From positions 16,980,376-17,044,375 of the forward strand of contig CM019075.1 in NCBI GenBank assembly GCA_009667805.1: a stretch of DNA of 64,000 bases, written 5' to 3'. Below are positions 10,681-22,624 of this stretch, piece by piece. How positions within the stretch are numbered: position 1 is the first letter of the stretch; each line of letters begins with the position of its first letter. A program made the translations under genes and the position numbers. This DNA comes from Leptobrachium leishanense (lineage: Eukaryota > Chordata > Amphibia > Anura > Megophryidae). The notes below the pieces were generated by a model. That model saw only the letters and a program-made list of their open reading frames with translations, was not told the DNA's origin and searched no databases.

Positions 10681-11827
10681 TCACCCACTGATTGAGGTGT
10701 ATTTTAATACTTTATTAAACCAGGTATGGATCTCATCGAGTGACTCCTGGTGATTTAATCCGTTCGGTATCCTGAAAAGACATCTCCAAGGTTCGAGACT
10801 TCTGCTCCTTGGATTGCTGATAGGGGAATCGGTGCCGCTGACTTATAAATCCACCGATCTGCATGCGGTTTGGTGCCTATTTGGTTAAATTGGCACCTCA
10901 AAGTGTGAGTACATCTTTCTATGTATCTACCCTAATTGGAGTAATACAGCATGCACAATATTTTTTCTCTATTTTCCAATCCCTTCATTATTTTCACCCT
11001 TGGAGGACGTACAAGTGGGCCAGGAGAGCCCTGACCGGAGTTGAAGTGAAAGAAATTGCAAGCGCCTGACACCGGCTCTGTATCCTGGATCTTCTACTTC
11101 AGCCGACTTGGGGATTTGACGCTGTTCCTGGTTTGTCCGGCTGCTGCACCTTCTCTCCGGCCAGTATCGATTTTAATAGACATTTTTTCTCTTTTTCCTC
11201 CTTTCTCCTGGACTTATTGTTCGGTAAAGTGTCCATTCGAGCATTGCACTTTACATAAAATGTTGATCTGAGTATATATTGCACTTTATAGGGGCTAATT
11301 TATAACCCCTCTGTATAAGCTGGGTTAGTTTTTTCAGACACTTCGTTCGTCTTTGTAACTGTGTGTGTTTTTTTACCGTTATTATCTATTCATTTTATTT
11401 TAATACCTTCCTTCATTTACTTATCCTTGTATTTTTACCAGCATTGTATATTATTTATTTCTATCACTCCATGGCACTTCCACACGGATTTAATCCCTTT
11501 GTACTTTTCAGTGCTTCATTTTGTGCACTATAATAGCCTTTCAGCACTTTTATTGTGGTTCACAGCACCTCATCGCTTAATTGAAAACTCTGCCCACACC
11601 CTGGAACTTTTCCATTGCGTTTATCGAGAGCTTTGCTCACACTCCACAGCTACTCACTGCCTTTCTCAGGCGTGTATTTATTTTTTAATATTGCCGTGCC
11701 TCCGGGACATCACCCTTATGTTTATACACACAATTTTATTGATTCAAATTTTATCCTCATCGTAGATGCCATTTTTTAGCATCTTGCACGTACACCAGCT
11801 TTTACCCAGTTATCTCCATTAGATTCT

Positions 11828-12235
11828 GCATATAGTTACATAGTTACATAGTTATATAGGCTGAAAAAAGACATGCGTCCATCGGGTTCAGCCTCTCCCA
11901 CATAACCTACTGCTGTTGATCCAAAAGAAGGCAAAAAACCCAGTCTGAATGCTTGCCAATATGCAACATACTGGGAAAAAATTCCTTCTTGACCCCAGAA
12001 TGGCGTCAGATTTCTCCTTGGATCAAGAAGCTTTTACCCACATATTAAATATTATAACCTTTAATATTCTGTGTCTGCAGGAAGTCATCCAGTCGTTTTT
12101 TAAAAGTCTGTACAGACTCTGACCCAACCACCTCAACAGGCAGAGAATTCCACAATATATACAGTCTATGTTCTGTGTGTGTCTCGCCGTTCCCTATCTT
12201 GACAATAGAGCCATCTAGTGGCGCCACACAGATAT
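11828..12235 (-). mobile_element. CR1/L2-type LINE 3' end
   Basis: The minus strand encodes a C-terminal ORF2 remnant with LWNSLPVEVVGSESVQTFKK followed by a 3' UTR and a (TAGTTACA)n tail at 11830-11855. It is the same repeat as 1-290, inverted. The 5' side is truncated, as is usual for LINE insertions. Confidence 0.65.
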
Positions 12236-12675
12236 TGTACTCTTCTATAGAATTTAAAAAATGCGTGTGGGGAAAAAAAAAAAACTAAAAATATACAAAA
12301 TGAGACCTTGCTGCAAATGAAAATATTTGATCGACAGGATTTTTACATATAAACCTAGGGAATTCGCCTGTTTAACCTCTTCCCTGCTGAGCCATTTCAC
12401 ATCTTAAAAAAAAAAAAACACATTTTTCTTTTTTTAATCAAAATTGTTATTTTTTTTTCAAAGGAACCCACTATCTTTCCATAGGAGTCAATGAGGACGT
12501 TCCCCACACGTCCTCAGCAGTGAAAGGGTTAAACCTGTCTGAGCGGAACGACAATCCGGTAATTTTCACTGACATTTCTCGGCTGTTCATAACCCCTTAC
12601 ATTTTCATTGACTGAAACTCCTATGAGAATAGACTTATTCAGTTCGGTTCAGTGGAACACGCCCATACACACCTA

Positions 12676-14285
12676 CAGTTGTGTTCAAAATTATTCAACC
12701 CCCAATGCTGTAAAGGGTTTTAGGGAATTTTGTGCACATTTGTAATTGTATTCAGAATGAAATCCTACAAGGACTTTTTAAAGAACCATATGCAACTAAA
12801 ATGACATCAATTGGTTTCTTAATACAGTAGTAAATGTTTCTTTTGTGAATTCTTCATTGACACAATTATTCAACCCCTTAAAGACCACCACTCTGAAGAA
12901 CAGAGGTTCATTCAAGTGTTTTCAATCAGGTATTGAAAACACCTGTGGATGTCACGGAGAAGCAATAAAGCATAATAAGCACCAATTAGGCAGCTTTAAA
13001 ATGACTGATTCTCAGCTCCTTCTAGACATTTACTGGTGTGGTTACAAACATGGTGAAGTCAAGAGAATGGTCCAGGAAGACAAGAGAAGAGGTGATTACT
13101 CTTCACAGGAAGGGCAATGGCTATAAGAAGATTGCAAAGATGTTAAACATACCAAGAGAGACCATAGGAAGCATCATTCGCAAATTCAAGGCAAAGGGCA
13201 CTGTTGAAACGCTACCTGGTCGTGGCAGAAAGAAGATGCTGACTTCGACTGCTGTGCGCTACCTGAAGCGTAGAGTGGAGAAAAGTCCCTGTGTGACTGC
13301 TGAGGAACTGAGAAAAGATTTGTCAGATGTAGGTACTGAAGTTTCAGCTCAGACAATATGGCGCACACTGCGTAATGAAGGCCTCCATGCCAGAACTCCC
13401 AGGCGCACCCCCTTGCTGTCTCCAAAGAATAAGAAGAGTCGTATGCAGTATGCCAAAAGTCATGTGGACAAACCACAGAAGTTTTGGGAGTGTTCTGTGG
13501 ACTGATGAAACAAAATTAGAACTGTTTGGGCCCATGATCAACGCTATGTTTGGAGGAGGAAGAACAAGGCCTATGAAGAAAAGAACACCTTGCCTACTGT
13601 GAAGCATGGCAGCGGGGTCAATCATGCTTTGGGGCTGTTTTGCTTCTGCAGGTACAGGGAGCTTCAGCGTGTGCAAGGTACCATGAATTCTCTTCAGTAC
13701 CAGAGAGCTATTGGATGACAATGTGATGCAGTCCGTCACAAACCTGAGGCTTGGGAGACGTTGGACCTTTCAACAGGACAATGATCCCAAGCATACTCCA
13801 AGTCCACTAGAGCATGGTTGCAGATTAAAGGCTGGAACATTTTGGAGTGGCCATCGCAGTCACCTGACTTAAATCCGATTGAGAACCTCTGGTGGGACTT
13901 AAAGAAAGCAGTTGCAGTGCGCAAGCCTAAGAATGTGACTGAACTGGAGGCTTTTGCCGCTGACGAATGGGCGAAGATACCCGTAGATCGCTGCAAGACA
14001 CTTGTGTCAAGCTATGCTTCACGTTTAAAAGCTGTTATAACTGTAAAAGGATGTTGTACTAAGTACTAAGATTGAATGTCACTTGGGGGTTGAATAAAAC
14101 TGATAATGATGTGAGCACAGAAAGACATTTGTGGTTATTTCATTATAAATGTTATGTTATATTGTCTGACCTACACGTGCCTCTTTGATTTAATTGTAAG
14201 CAAGATGACTGAATGATCAAAATCAATGTCAAACTGGCCAAAACCCTCAATTTCAGTGGGGGTTGAATAATTTTGAACACAACTG
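12676..14285 (+). mobile_element. Tc1/mariner transposon, copy 1
   Basis: This 1.6-kb element has inverted termini CAGTTGTGTTCAAAATTATT and AATAATTTTGAACACAACTG and TA at each junction (12674-12675 and 14286-14287), the Tc1/mariner target duplication. It contains a single transposase gene (13050-14069) that is broken. A second copy (39484-41082) is about 95% or more identical by eye. Confidence 0.9.
13050..14069 (+). pseudogene. Tc1-family transposase, frameshifted
   Basis: It would catalyse cut-and-paste transposition of its own element. The start MVKSREWSRKTREEVITLHR begins a paired helix-turn-helix DNA-binding region. The first frame runs to a stop near 13505, just where the catalytic WTDE motif should start; that motif continues in another frame. 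Further breaks occur near 13650-13710 and 13795. The third catalytic motif ([18 protein letters not shown]34E glutamate) lies in the last frame, which ends CCTKY at 14069. At least three indels relative to the copy at 39856-40864 make it non-functional. Confidence 0.85.
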
Positions 14286-14294
14286 TATATGACG

Positions 14295-15425
14295 AGTTAG
14301 ATCTATGTATCTGCCTGCTTATTAAATGCCTATACGACCAGATATATGTATCTGCCTGCTTATTAAACGCCTATACGACCAGATATATGTATCTGCCTGC
14401 TTATTAAACGCCTATATGACCAGTTAGATCTATGTATCTGCCTGCTTATTAAATGCCTATACGACCAGATATATGTATCTGCCTGCTTATTAAACGCCTA
14501 TACGACCAGTTAGATATATGTATCTGCCTGCTTATTAAATGCCTATACGACCAGATATATGTATCTGCCTGCTTATTAAACGCCTATACGACCAGATATA
14601 TGTATCTGCCTGCTTATTAAACGCCTATACGACCAGTTAGATATATGTATCTGCCTGCTTATTAAACGCCTATACGACCAGTTAGATATATGTATCTGCC
14701 TGCTTATTAAACGCCTATACGACCAGATATATGTATCGCCTGCTTATTAACGCCTATACGACCAGTTAGATCTATGTATCTGCCTGCTTATTAAATGCCT
14801 ATACGACCAGTTAGATATATGTATCTGCCTGCTTATTAAATGCCTATACGACCAGATATATGTATCTGCCTGCTTATTAAACGCCTATACGACCAGATAT
14901 ATGTATCTGCCTGCTTATTAAACGCCTATATGACCAGTTAGATCTATGTATCTGCCTGCTTATTAAATGCCTATACGACCAGTTAGATATATGTATCTGC
15001 CTGCTTATTAAACGCCTATACGACCAGTTAGATATATGTATCTGCCTGCTTATTAAACGCCTATACGACCAGATATATGTATCTGCCTGCTTATTAAACG
15101 CCTATATGACCAGTTAGATCTATGTATCTGCCTGCTTATTAAATGCCTATACGACCAGATATATGTATCTGCCTGCTTATTAAACGCCTATACGACCAGT
15201 TAGATATATGTATCTGCCTGCATATTAAATGCCTATACGACCAGTTAGATATACGTATCTGACTGCTTATTAAATGCCTAAACGACCAGTTAGATCTATG
15301 AATCCGCCTGCTTATTAAATGCCTAAACGACCAGTTAGATCTATGAATCCGCCTGCTTATTAAATGCCTATACGACCAGTTAGATCTATGAATCTGCCTG
15401 CTTATACACACCTATATGACCAGCT
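14295..15425. repeat. 41/45-bp minisatellite
   Basis: About 26 units of GACCAG(TTAG)ATATATGTATCTGCCTGCTTATTAAACGCCTATAC. The optional TTAG gives alternating 41- and 45-bp units arranged in higher-order blocks. Degenerate units at the right end (15240-15420) mark the older edge. It begins directly after the Tc1 copy. No coding content is seen. Confidence 0.9.
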
Positions 15426-15778
15426 GTATAAAATAGAATGGGTTTTCATGTTACACGACTCCAAAAATAGGCATGTCAAAATCTACAGCTCCAGGCCCAT
15501 AGAGATCTCAATCAGGCCCTGTATATAGTGTGACAGCCCTGTGTACAGGGAGATATAGGTCACGGTATGCAGGGCTCTGTCACCACTATATATGTCTCTG
15601 TATAAGGGGATATATAATATATCCATTTAGGATAAGCCGTGTTAGCCCAGAATATAAATTATATGCACTCTGCAGGGCATCATATTCACCATTATGCTTC
15701 GAGCCCTGCACACAGCATATCCCATACACACAGCTCTATGTCTCCCCTCAGAGAATCCAGGATGACCGGAACACGTAC

Positions 15779-16015
15779 CTATTCGGAGAGAGTTGGGGTG
15801 AGCAGGTTCCTAGGTCACAGACTGCCTTGGATCTCCAGCTCCAACCCCCTCCGGAGACGTGGACCCGGAAGTGCTGACATCGACAGGTCCCCAAACAAGG
15901 CGTACACGAAGCTGCGGGAGGGAGGAGCCAGTAGGCGGAGCAGATAATGTAAACAAGGATAGAGCGGAGCGCCGAGACGCTCTATCCGCGACGGGATCAT
16001 AGAGAGCGGTCACCA
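15779..16015 (-). promoter_or_regulatory. Candidate GOLGA5 promoter and non-coding first exon
   Basis: This is the only CpG-rich, non-repetitive stretch upstream of GOLGA5 in the window. On the minus strand it contains GC-rich sequence with GGAAG/CTTCCG ETS-like sites and ends at AATAG|GTACGTG (donor at 15778-15777), a strong splice-donor match that could close a 5' UTR exon. The coding exon at 8329-8896 has its own acceptor, so an upstream exon must exist. Assignment is by position and composition only. Confidence 0.4.
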
Positions 16016-16042
16016 TTTGTTAGGTTTACTATGGTGACTGGT

Positions 16043-16052
16043 GTCACGTGAC
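16043..16052. promoter_or_regulatory. GTCACGTGAC palindrome (CLEAR/E-box type site)
   Basis: A perfect 10-bp palindrome GTCACGTGAC, the form bound by TFEB/TFE3/MITF and USF proteins, lies about 40 bp beyond the candidate GOLGA5 first exon. It could serve the divergent GOLGA5/LGMN region, but only the motif itself is visible. Confidence 0.35.
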
Positions 16053-16179
16053 AGCTGCGCGCACTCATGACGCGTATTCGTCGTTTGAATCAGTGACTTC
16101 CGCTTTTCAAGTCAACCGGTAAAACGAGGAAAACAGCAGCTCAAGTCTGAAGAGCCATACAGCAACAGAACCATACATA

Positions 16180-16480
16180 CAGGGGACCTGAACGTATATT
16201 CCATGGGAACCCCATACACAGGAGGGCACTTTTCACATCGCCTGGCATGACATGAAAAGTGCTACCCTGCCTGTAGGCTTCCCGTGCTGCCTGGCATTCC
16301 ATGAAAAGTGCTGCTATAATATGAGCAATTTCACGAAGTGCTGCCCTACCTGTAGGATTCACATACTCTCAGCATTCCCTGAAAAGCGCGTCTTACCTGC
16401 AGAAATGGTGTGATGCCAGACTTTCCATGAAAAGTGCTGCCCTACCGGTAGGATTCTAATGCTGCCATGCAATCTGTATA
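16180..16480. repeat. Irregular diverged repeat around CCATGAAAAGTGCTGCC
   Basis: The phrase CCATGAAAAGTGCTGC(C/T), with neighbours CTGTAGGNTTC and TGCTGCCNGGCAT, recurs four to five times at spacings of about 55-80 bp. It is an old, decayed tandem duplication. No gene is recognised here. Confidence 0.5.
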
Positions 16481-16678
16481 AACGTCTAAGTGAAGAGCCA
16501 TCAGCCTTCACAGGGTCAGCCGTATATTCCAGTTTGCAATGCAATTTGATAATGCACACATCTGGTCGTTGCCGCCCGCGTACAATGGCTTCTGGGGGAT
16601 AAGACGGGCATCCAGCCCATAGACAATGCAGAAAAATTCAAGTGAATCCGGGCCTGAGCATTATGGGAGTTGTAGCTC

Positions 16679-16695
16679 AGAAACATCTACATGGG
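16679..16695. repeat. Target-site duplication of the L1-type LINE, 5' copy
   Basis: AGAAACATCTACATGGG is repeated exactly at 29771-29787, directly after the LINE poly(A). A 17-bp duplication is typical of target-primed L1 insertion and fixes both ends of the element. Confidence 0.85.
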
Positions 16696-16914
16696 GGGCG
16701 TGGCCTGAATGAGCGTGAAGATGGATGCTTAGTGCGGGAGCTCCTGAGACCGCCGCTAACAAATCCGTATTTTCGAATCTGCCCGTGGCTATGGTACGCA
16801 CCACAAGTCGTAGATCGACTAGGAGAATCCCCCACACCCTCGAAGATAAACGAGCCCCATAACGGCGTATTTTGGAGCATCACAAGGACGGCCTAGTAAC
16901 CAGGCTACACCAAG

Positions 16915-17864
16915 ATGGCGGCTGCTTCCCCGACGACGGAGACATCAGGTCAGACAGCGATAGCACGCTTAGAAATGCCTTATTGCGGAACTCCCAACAC
17001 GTGCTGAGCTGCCCACAAGAGCTGACTTTAAACATATGCTCGACCAAATGCAAGCAGCAGTGGGGCGCGAGATAGCTGAAGTCCGGGCCGACTTGTCCGC
17101 CGTAGACACGCGGGTGGTGCGCTTAGAGGAAGCTGCCGCCTCACACTCAATCTGCACCACTAACCCATACCTGCTCACGAACCAGCACCTATCGGACATG
17201 CAACGTCGACTAGACGATTTAGAAAATCGATCGCGGAGGCACAACATCAGCGTGAGAGGGGTCCATGAAGGGGTCACAGAAGTGAAGGACTTCCTCCTTG
17301 GCACCTTTACACATATACTGGGCGGCCCTACCCTACACTGCAATTGACAGAGCGCATAGGGCCCTTCGGCACCCAGTCTGCAATGGACTCGGCACCACCT
17401 AGAGACATTATTTGCCACATCCCAGACTTTGCACTAAAAGAGGCAATCTTGAAAGCGCGCATACGCCGAAAATAGCGTTTTGTGAACGAAACATTCAAAC
17501 TTTTCCAGGATCTCTCGCCACATACGTAAACCGCACGTCGTGAGCTACGCCCAGTTACCCAACTTTTACAGGAGGCGGACATACCGTATAGATGGGGTTT
17601 CCTTTCTCCTTGCAAGTCCGTCGGAACAATAAGCTCCTAGCTATACGCACCCCTTTGGATGTGGCACCCTTTTTGGCGGAATTGAACCTCCCGACAGCGG
17701 TTCTTGATTGGGAACACTTATCTGGCTCGACACCATCAGCTGATAATCTCGCTGGACTATCTAGGCCGCAAAAATCACCGCGTAAAGGGAGTCGTGCTGA
17801 AGACCAGCATCTAGTGGACTCCCAACCGACTACCTTGCAGGACAGCTTGAGCATGGCAACCTGA
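16915..17864 (+). pseudogene. L1-type ORF1 (nucleic-acid chaperone), decayed
   Basis: The start context CCAAGATGGCGGCTGC is at 16915. After an early frameshift the frame at 17036-17347 shows the coiled coil (VRADLSAVDTRVVRLEEAAA) and the join to the RRM-like region (DLENRSRRHNISVRGVHEGV). A third frame at 17592-17864 shows the C-terminal domain (FSLQVRRNNKLLAIRTPLDV). ORF1p normally trimerises and coats LINE RNA. At least two frameshifts separate these pieces. Confidence 0.75.
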
Positions 17865-19199
17865 GATCGGAGAGCGTTGAATTCTCTGTGCATTCACATG
17901 TTGAGGGTCTCATTTTTCAGAATTTACAATTTTGATAAAGACAGCTGCTCTATTTACAATCTTCATACAGACAATATGGAGTGGTGATGGGTAGCATTAA
18001 CTTCTTGAGGTTGATGGGGTATGGAACTTTAACAGTGGTGCTCAGTTAATATGCCCACATATTGCTTGAGAACTACTAGCAGAACAACACCTTTCATTCT
18101 CTACTGATAACCTGGGATATGATTAGGCTGAAAGTTAGTTGCAGTACGGCTTCCATTATGCGCCTGTTTGTGGGTTTGGATAAGTTTCCTACTCATTCGC
18201 ACATACACGCTTTGAACCTTATGGAAATGTTTAGATACGTGTTGAAGGGGGGGTTTGGGATTGGGAGGTGGGCGGGTAAGGGTGGGTAGCTGAGGGCAGG
18301 AAGACGAGATGGGTGGCGGGAGGGACTGTTTTTGCACATGGATTTCAAACTCTGCGACCTTCATATTGTTTTATCCGCTAATGTTTTGAGACCCCGTATG
18401 GGACTCCAGCTTTTTATACATGTTACAGTTATACGTATTACCAACGAACATGTAAGTTGATATTTTTTCGGATGTTATGGTTTGATGTTCATTGAGCACT
18501 ACGCAACATAGATGACTCAGCCTTATTTCGGTTGCCAGACCCGTAGAACGGACGTAGACTTGGCAGCAACTCTTTATAGTCACACATTCAGCTCACACTC
18601 CTGCATTGTTTCCAGATGACGTCCCCCCCCCCTTTGTTCCCTTCCTCATTCCTCCTACATAGATACGCACTTATATTCTAGATAACCATATTCTCCTAGT
18701 CACCTACTGGACAACAGCCACGGACCCTATTGGTAGCAACACATGTCGAAGTAGACGGACACAGGTAACACCGTATGAGCTTCATCTCTGTTCTTATAAC
18801 AACTATCCTATCTCGCTACACAGATACTGTAGAGCAGGCGTGTGGCCGACTAAGTTTCCCCCGTGAGGTTTAGTGCAATTTTCCTCCAACTGCGGATCCT
18901 CTCACCTGACCTGCGGGTTTAGTGGCGAGAGGGGTATCCCGGTTGGCGCACTTAACACCCCCTGATTTTCACACTCTTTCACCTTCTCTACTGGTCGCTT
19001 CTGTTTCTCCCTCTCTTCCTTTTTTTTTTAACACCTCTCTTCTCACCTCTCCTCTCCCTAGCCTCTGATATTTAACCCCCCTTGTCTGAACCTACCTCTC
19101 CCTTCCCTTAACCTCACCTGAAATTCAATTTGAGTACTAAGTTATTGTTTGGACTTTCACTATGCCGAATGGGATGTCCCCGTATGCTACTCGTGATTG

Positions 19200-22065
19200 A
19201 CAATTGCAATCTCACAATGTACGGGGCCTTAATCTACCCGAAAAGCGTTCCTGCTTGTTACGCGACTTGAGGACCGCGCGTGTGTCCGTTGCCTTCCTCC
19301 AGGAGACTCACTTCCGCTCAGGGTCGTCTCCGACCCTGGGAGACACAAATTACCCTGTGGGTTTCTTCAGTAACTTCTCATAGTAAAGCCCGGGGAGTTG
19401 CGATCTTGATATCGAAAGAGGTGCCTTTTGTGGTGGACGCCACAATGACTGATGAAGGGGGTAGATATTTGTCAGAGGATCGATTCTTGATACGGTTTAC
19501 ACCTTCGTATCCATATATTTACCCAACAAAAAACAGCATTCTTGTCTGACACGGATTCTTCGAACTTTAGAATCCTTTCAACAAGGGACAACTATCATAG
19601 CAGGAGACTAATGTGGCGCTGGATCCACAGGTTGACGCGTCAGTGGGCCGTTCCGCCACCCCTGCTCATGTCCTACGCAGTATACGTCGCTCGCTACATG
19701 ACCACCAGCTGGTGGATGTATGGCGTGCATCACACCCCACGGAACGAGATCACTCTTATTTTTCACAGGTACATGCGACTTATACCCGAATAGATTATTT
19801 TTTTATGCACTATCATAATCTTCATTTAACAAGTTCAGTGGATATGGCGCCCACGACGTGGTCGGACCATGCGCAGATTAATTTAGCGATCCACTCCCCA
19901 TTGTTTGTTCCGCGAGAACGCCACTGGCGACTCAATGTATCCCTACTGGAGGACCCCCTAATCTGCGAGGAACTGCACGTCACTCGAGCGCTTCTTTGCA
20001 GAAAATAGTATATCCGACACTCCTATCCCAACGCTTTGGGAAGCACACAAGGCAGTAAGAGGATTTTTCATTTGTAAGAGTACGGCTCGTAAGAAATTGC
20101 AGGTAGAAGAGCGACAAACGCTTGCAGACAGTATCAGAAGCTTAGAACTTGAACATATTGCAACTAATGACACCACGGTATATCAGCACCTTATCCAGGC
20201 CAGACAGGCCTTTGATAAATTGATAAACGCCTCCCTTCGTTTTCAAGCCTTGAGGTCTCGCTCGTTCTTTGCGTTAAATGAGAACAAACCCGGCAGATTC
20301 CTGGCAAGGATACTTCGGGACAGACGTCTTAAGTCTTATATCCCGAAGATCCTAACAACGGGGGGGGGACACTGGTCACTGACCCAAAAGACATCTCGGG
20401 AGAGTTCTTGAAATTTTTTACAGACCTCTATAATCTAGAAGATGCTGAAGCCTCAACTCCGACAATGGATAGTATAGATTCCTATTTGGCACGAACGGTA
20501 CTTCAACCTCTTAGCTCCTTAGATCGTGAATCATTGAACGCCACAATCTCTGTGGAGGAAATTCTGGATGCGTTGAAGACGACCAAACCTGGGAAAAGCC
20601 CTGGCCCTGATGGCTTACCCATCGAATATTATAAAAAAACCTCTAAAGACCTCCTGCCTACTATGGTGAAGCTTTTCAGTGCACTCCAGGAAGGGACCCT
20701 ACCTCATTCACTAATGGCCACGATCTCTCTAATACCAAAGCCCGGAAAAGATCACGTTAACTGTGGCAATTATCGCCCCATCTCATTGCTGAACTGCGAT
20801 ATGAAACTATTGGCACGGGTACTGGCTAATCGCCTGAAACGATTTATGCCCCAACTGGTCAAGCCTGATCAAGTGGGATTCATTCCAGGACGTGAAGCTA
20901 GGGATGCCACTATTAGAGTCATCAATGCCATAACATACTCTAAACATACGGCGCGTCCACTATTGCTCCTTTCAACGGACGCCGAAAAGGCCTTTGATCG
21001 GGTCTTATGGCTGTATCTGTTTCGAACATTGAAACACTACGGAGTTGGGGAAAATTTTATAAGCTGGATCCGTGCTCTATATTCTACACCGTCGGCACGC
21101 GTAAAAGTGAACGGTGCTCTTTTACCGCAGCTTTTCAGATACGTAACGGCACGAGACAAGGCTGCCCTCTTTCCCCGCTCCTCTTCGCTCTCAGTTTAGA
21201 ACCACTGCTATCATCGATCCGTCAGAACACCAGCATCACAGGAGTACAGGGACACTCAACTGTGCACAAGGTCTCTGCATACACAGACGATCTTCTGTTT
21301 TTGTTAGCGGATCCGGTGGGGTCGATGCCGGCAGTAATCGTGGAACTACAAGAATGCAGCTCGCTCTCTGGTTTCAAAATAAATGTAACAAAATCTGAAA
21401 TATTGGCGATCGCCCCACAAAAGAACTGGAAACGTATGTTACAGGCGCAATACGCTTTTCGCTGGTGCCCCTCCTCACTTACCTACCTCGGAATACGTCT
21501 CTCCTCTGATTTCTCGAAACTATTCACTCTGAATTTTACCCCACCCTTTGACGTCTTCAAGCAGGACGTGGCGAAGTGGTCCCCCAAATTCTTGTCTTGG
21601 ATGGGCCGCATAAGCGTTATCAAAATGAACTTCCTACCTCGACTGCTATATTTGTTTCACACAATCCCTATCTTTATTCCTTTGTCCTTCCATAAGAAGA
21701 TACGCACCCTGTTCCTTTATTTGGCCACAGACCCATCCCAGACTTCGGTATGAGACACTGTAAATCAAAACTCAACGGAGGACTTGCACTCCCGGACACG
21801 CGTCTATATTATTACGCTGCACATATCACCCGGGTGGTCGACTGGATGACTAGTTCGCCAGAACAAAAATGGCTAGATTTGGAAGAAGCGCATGCAGGTC
21901 GCCCGGTATGGTCTCTTCCATGGTTATCATGGACCGCGATTAAACACACTGCCAAAGCATCATCACCAGTGGGTAGCACACTTGTGATCTGGCATAAAAT
22001 ACGAATAAAATATTCTTTATCAACGTACCCGTCTCCTCTACTGCCCTTAACATACCCGTCTCTAC
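19200..22065 (+). pseudogene. L1-type ORF2, N-terminal and RT part
   Basis: ORF2 supplies the endonuclease and reverse transcriptase for target-primed insertion. The APE-type endonuclease is visible in pieces from 19200 (SHNVRGLNLPEKR-like start, then FLQETHFRSG, and SDHAQINL near 19865). RT motifs follow: GPDGLPIEYYKK (20600), ISLLNCDMKLLARVLANRL (20780), GFIPGREARDATIRV (20878), DAEKAFDRVLW (20980) and the active site AYTDDLLFLLAD (21279-21312). Frameshifts near 19390, 19550, 20008, 20400, 21140-21190 and 21753 interrupt it. Frame 21750-22065 carries the start of the C-terminal region, cut by the nested insertion. Confidence 0.85.
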
Positions 22066-22078
22066 TGCCCTTAACATA
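22066..22078. repeat. 13-bp target duplication of the nested element, left copy
   Basis: TGCCCTTAACATA at 22066-22078 recurs at 28350-28362, where the LINE ORF2 resumes. The LINE also has an extra tandem copy of about 24 bp just upstream (22026-22052 versus 22053-22076), an independent local duplication. Confidence 0.7.
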
Positions 22079-22544
22079 ATTCGAGGAATTATATAGCCCC
22101 TGCATAACTGCCGTCATGATGCCTCTCCCTGCGCTCTTATCAGGCATCATCTCTGCTTTTTTTAATACACCAATCAGAAAGCATTTTCTCCACATTATAT
22201 GAAGGAGTCAGATCCCTTTAAAGAATTAAAGTTCCAACACAATCCCGCAAAATAGAATTCGAGTTTATACCCATAAAGAATAACTGATACACATCAGAAG
22301 TACAGAACTATATGATGCCCCGGATAGACGCAGCTGTCCCCAACGAACGGAGACAATATGAGAACTTTTACTACGTCTCAAAGAAACATTCCACTACGAT
22401 TGGACAGCACCTCCACGTGACCGGCCCAATCGGACTCACACCCGGGCGCATGCGCCATTTTCGGCGCGCTAAATCGAAAATGTAAGTTGCACCAAGTTTA
22501 CCTTATTCTGTATAAAATCAGGTACACAGAGACTGGGAAGCCAT

Positions 22545-22582
22545 CCAGCAGAAGAGGCCTTGTTAGGCGAAACGCGTCCTGG
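22545..22582 (+). ncRNA. Hammerhead-like motif with a changed core
   Basis: The order is CCAG, CAGAAGA, hairpin GGCCT-TGTT-AGGC, GAAA, CGCG, TC, CTGG. Stem I (CCAG/CTGG), stem II and the ACGCGT palindrome match the motif at 3931-3971. The first core strand reads CAGAAGA where CUGANGA is required, so the invariant U4 is lost and activity is unlikely. It is best seen as a decayed relative. Confidence 0.45.
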
Positions 22583-22624
22583 ATTACCCCATCCACTTTT
22601 AGAATAAATCCCTTTAACCCCTTA

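Larger units (their letters stand above)
10238..12248. mobile_element. Hammerhead-bearing fold-back element 2 with 14-bp target duplication
   Basis: Two arms of about 410-435 bp (10238-10674 and 10679-11090) are reverse complements with small differences. They are followed by a unique tail of about 750 bp and a nested LINE 3' end (11828-12235). AGAATTTAAAAAAT occurs at 10224-10237 and again at 12249-12262, reading as a target-site duplication that includes the tail. The left arm has a hammerhead motif at its tip (10638-10680); the right arm has lost the ribozyme loop. There are no coding genes. The architecture (inverted copies, one-sided tail, direct duplication) resembles Penelope-like retroelement insertions; that family call is inference. 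Confidence 0.6.

Noticed and set aside
14295..15425. Repeat-encoded peptide with SRQIHISNWSYRHLI
   Set aside because: Frame through the 41/45-bp minisatellite only; no independent support.
16063..16080. GACGCGTATTCG similar to the hammerhead end GACGCGTTTCG
   Set aside because: No CUGANGA strand or stem II nearby; it lies in the CpG-rich candidate promoter.
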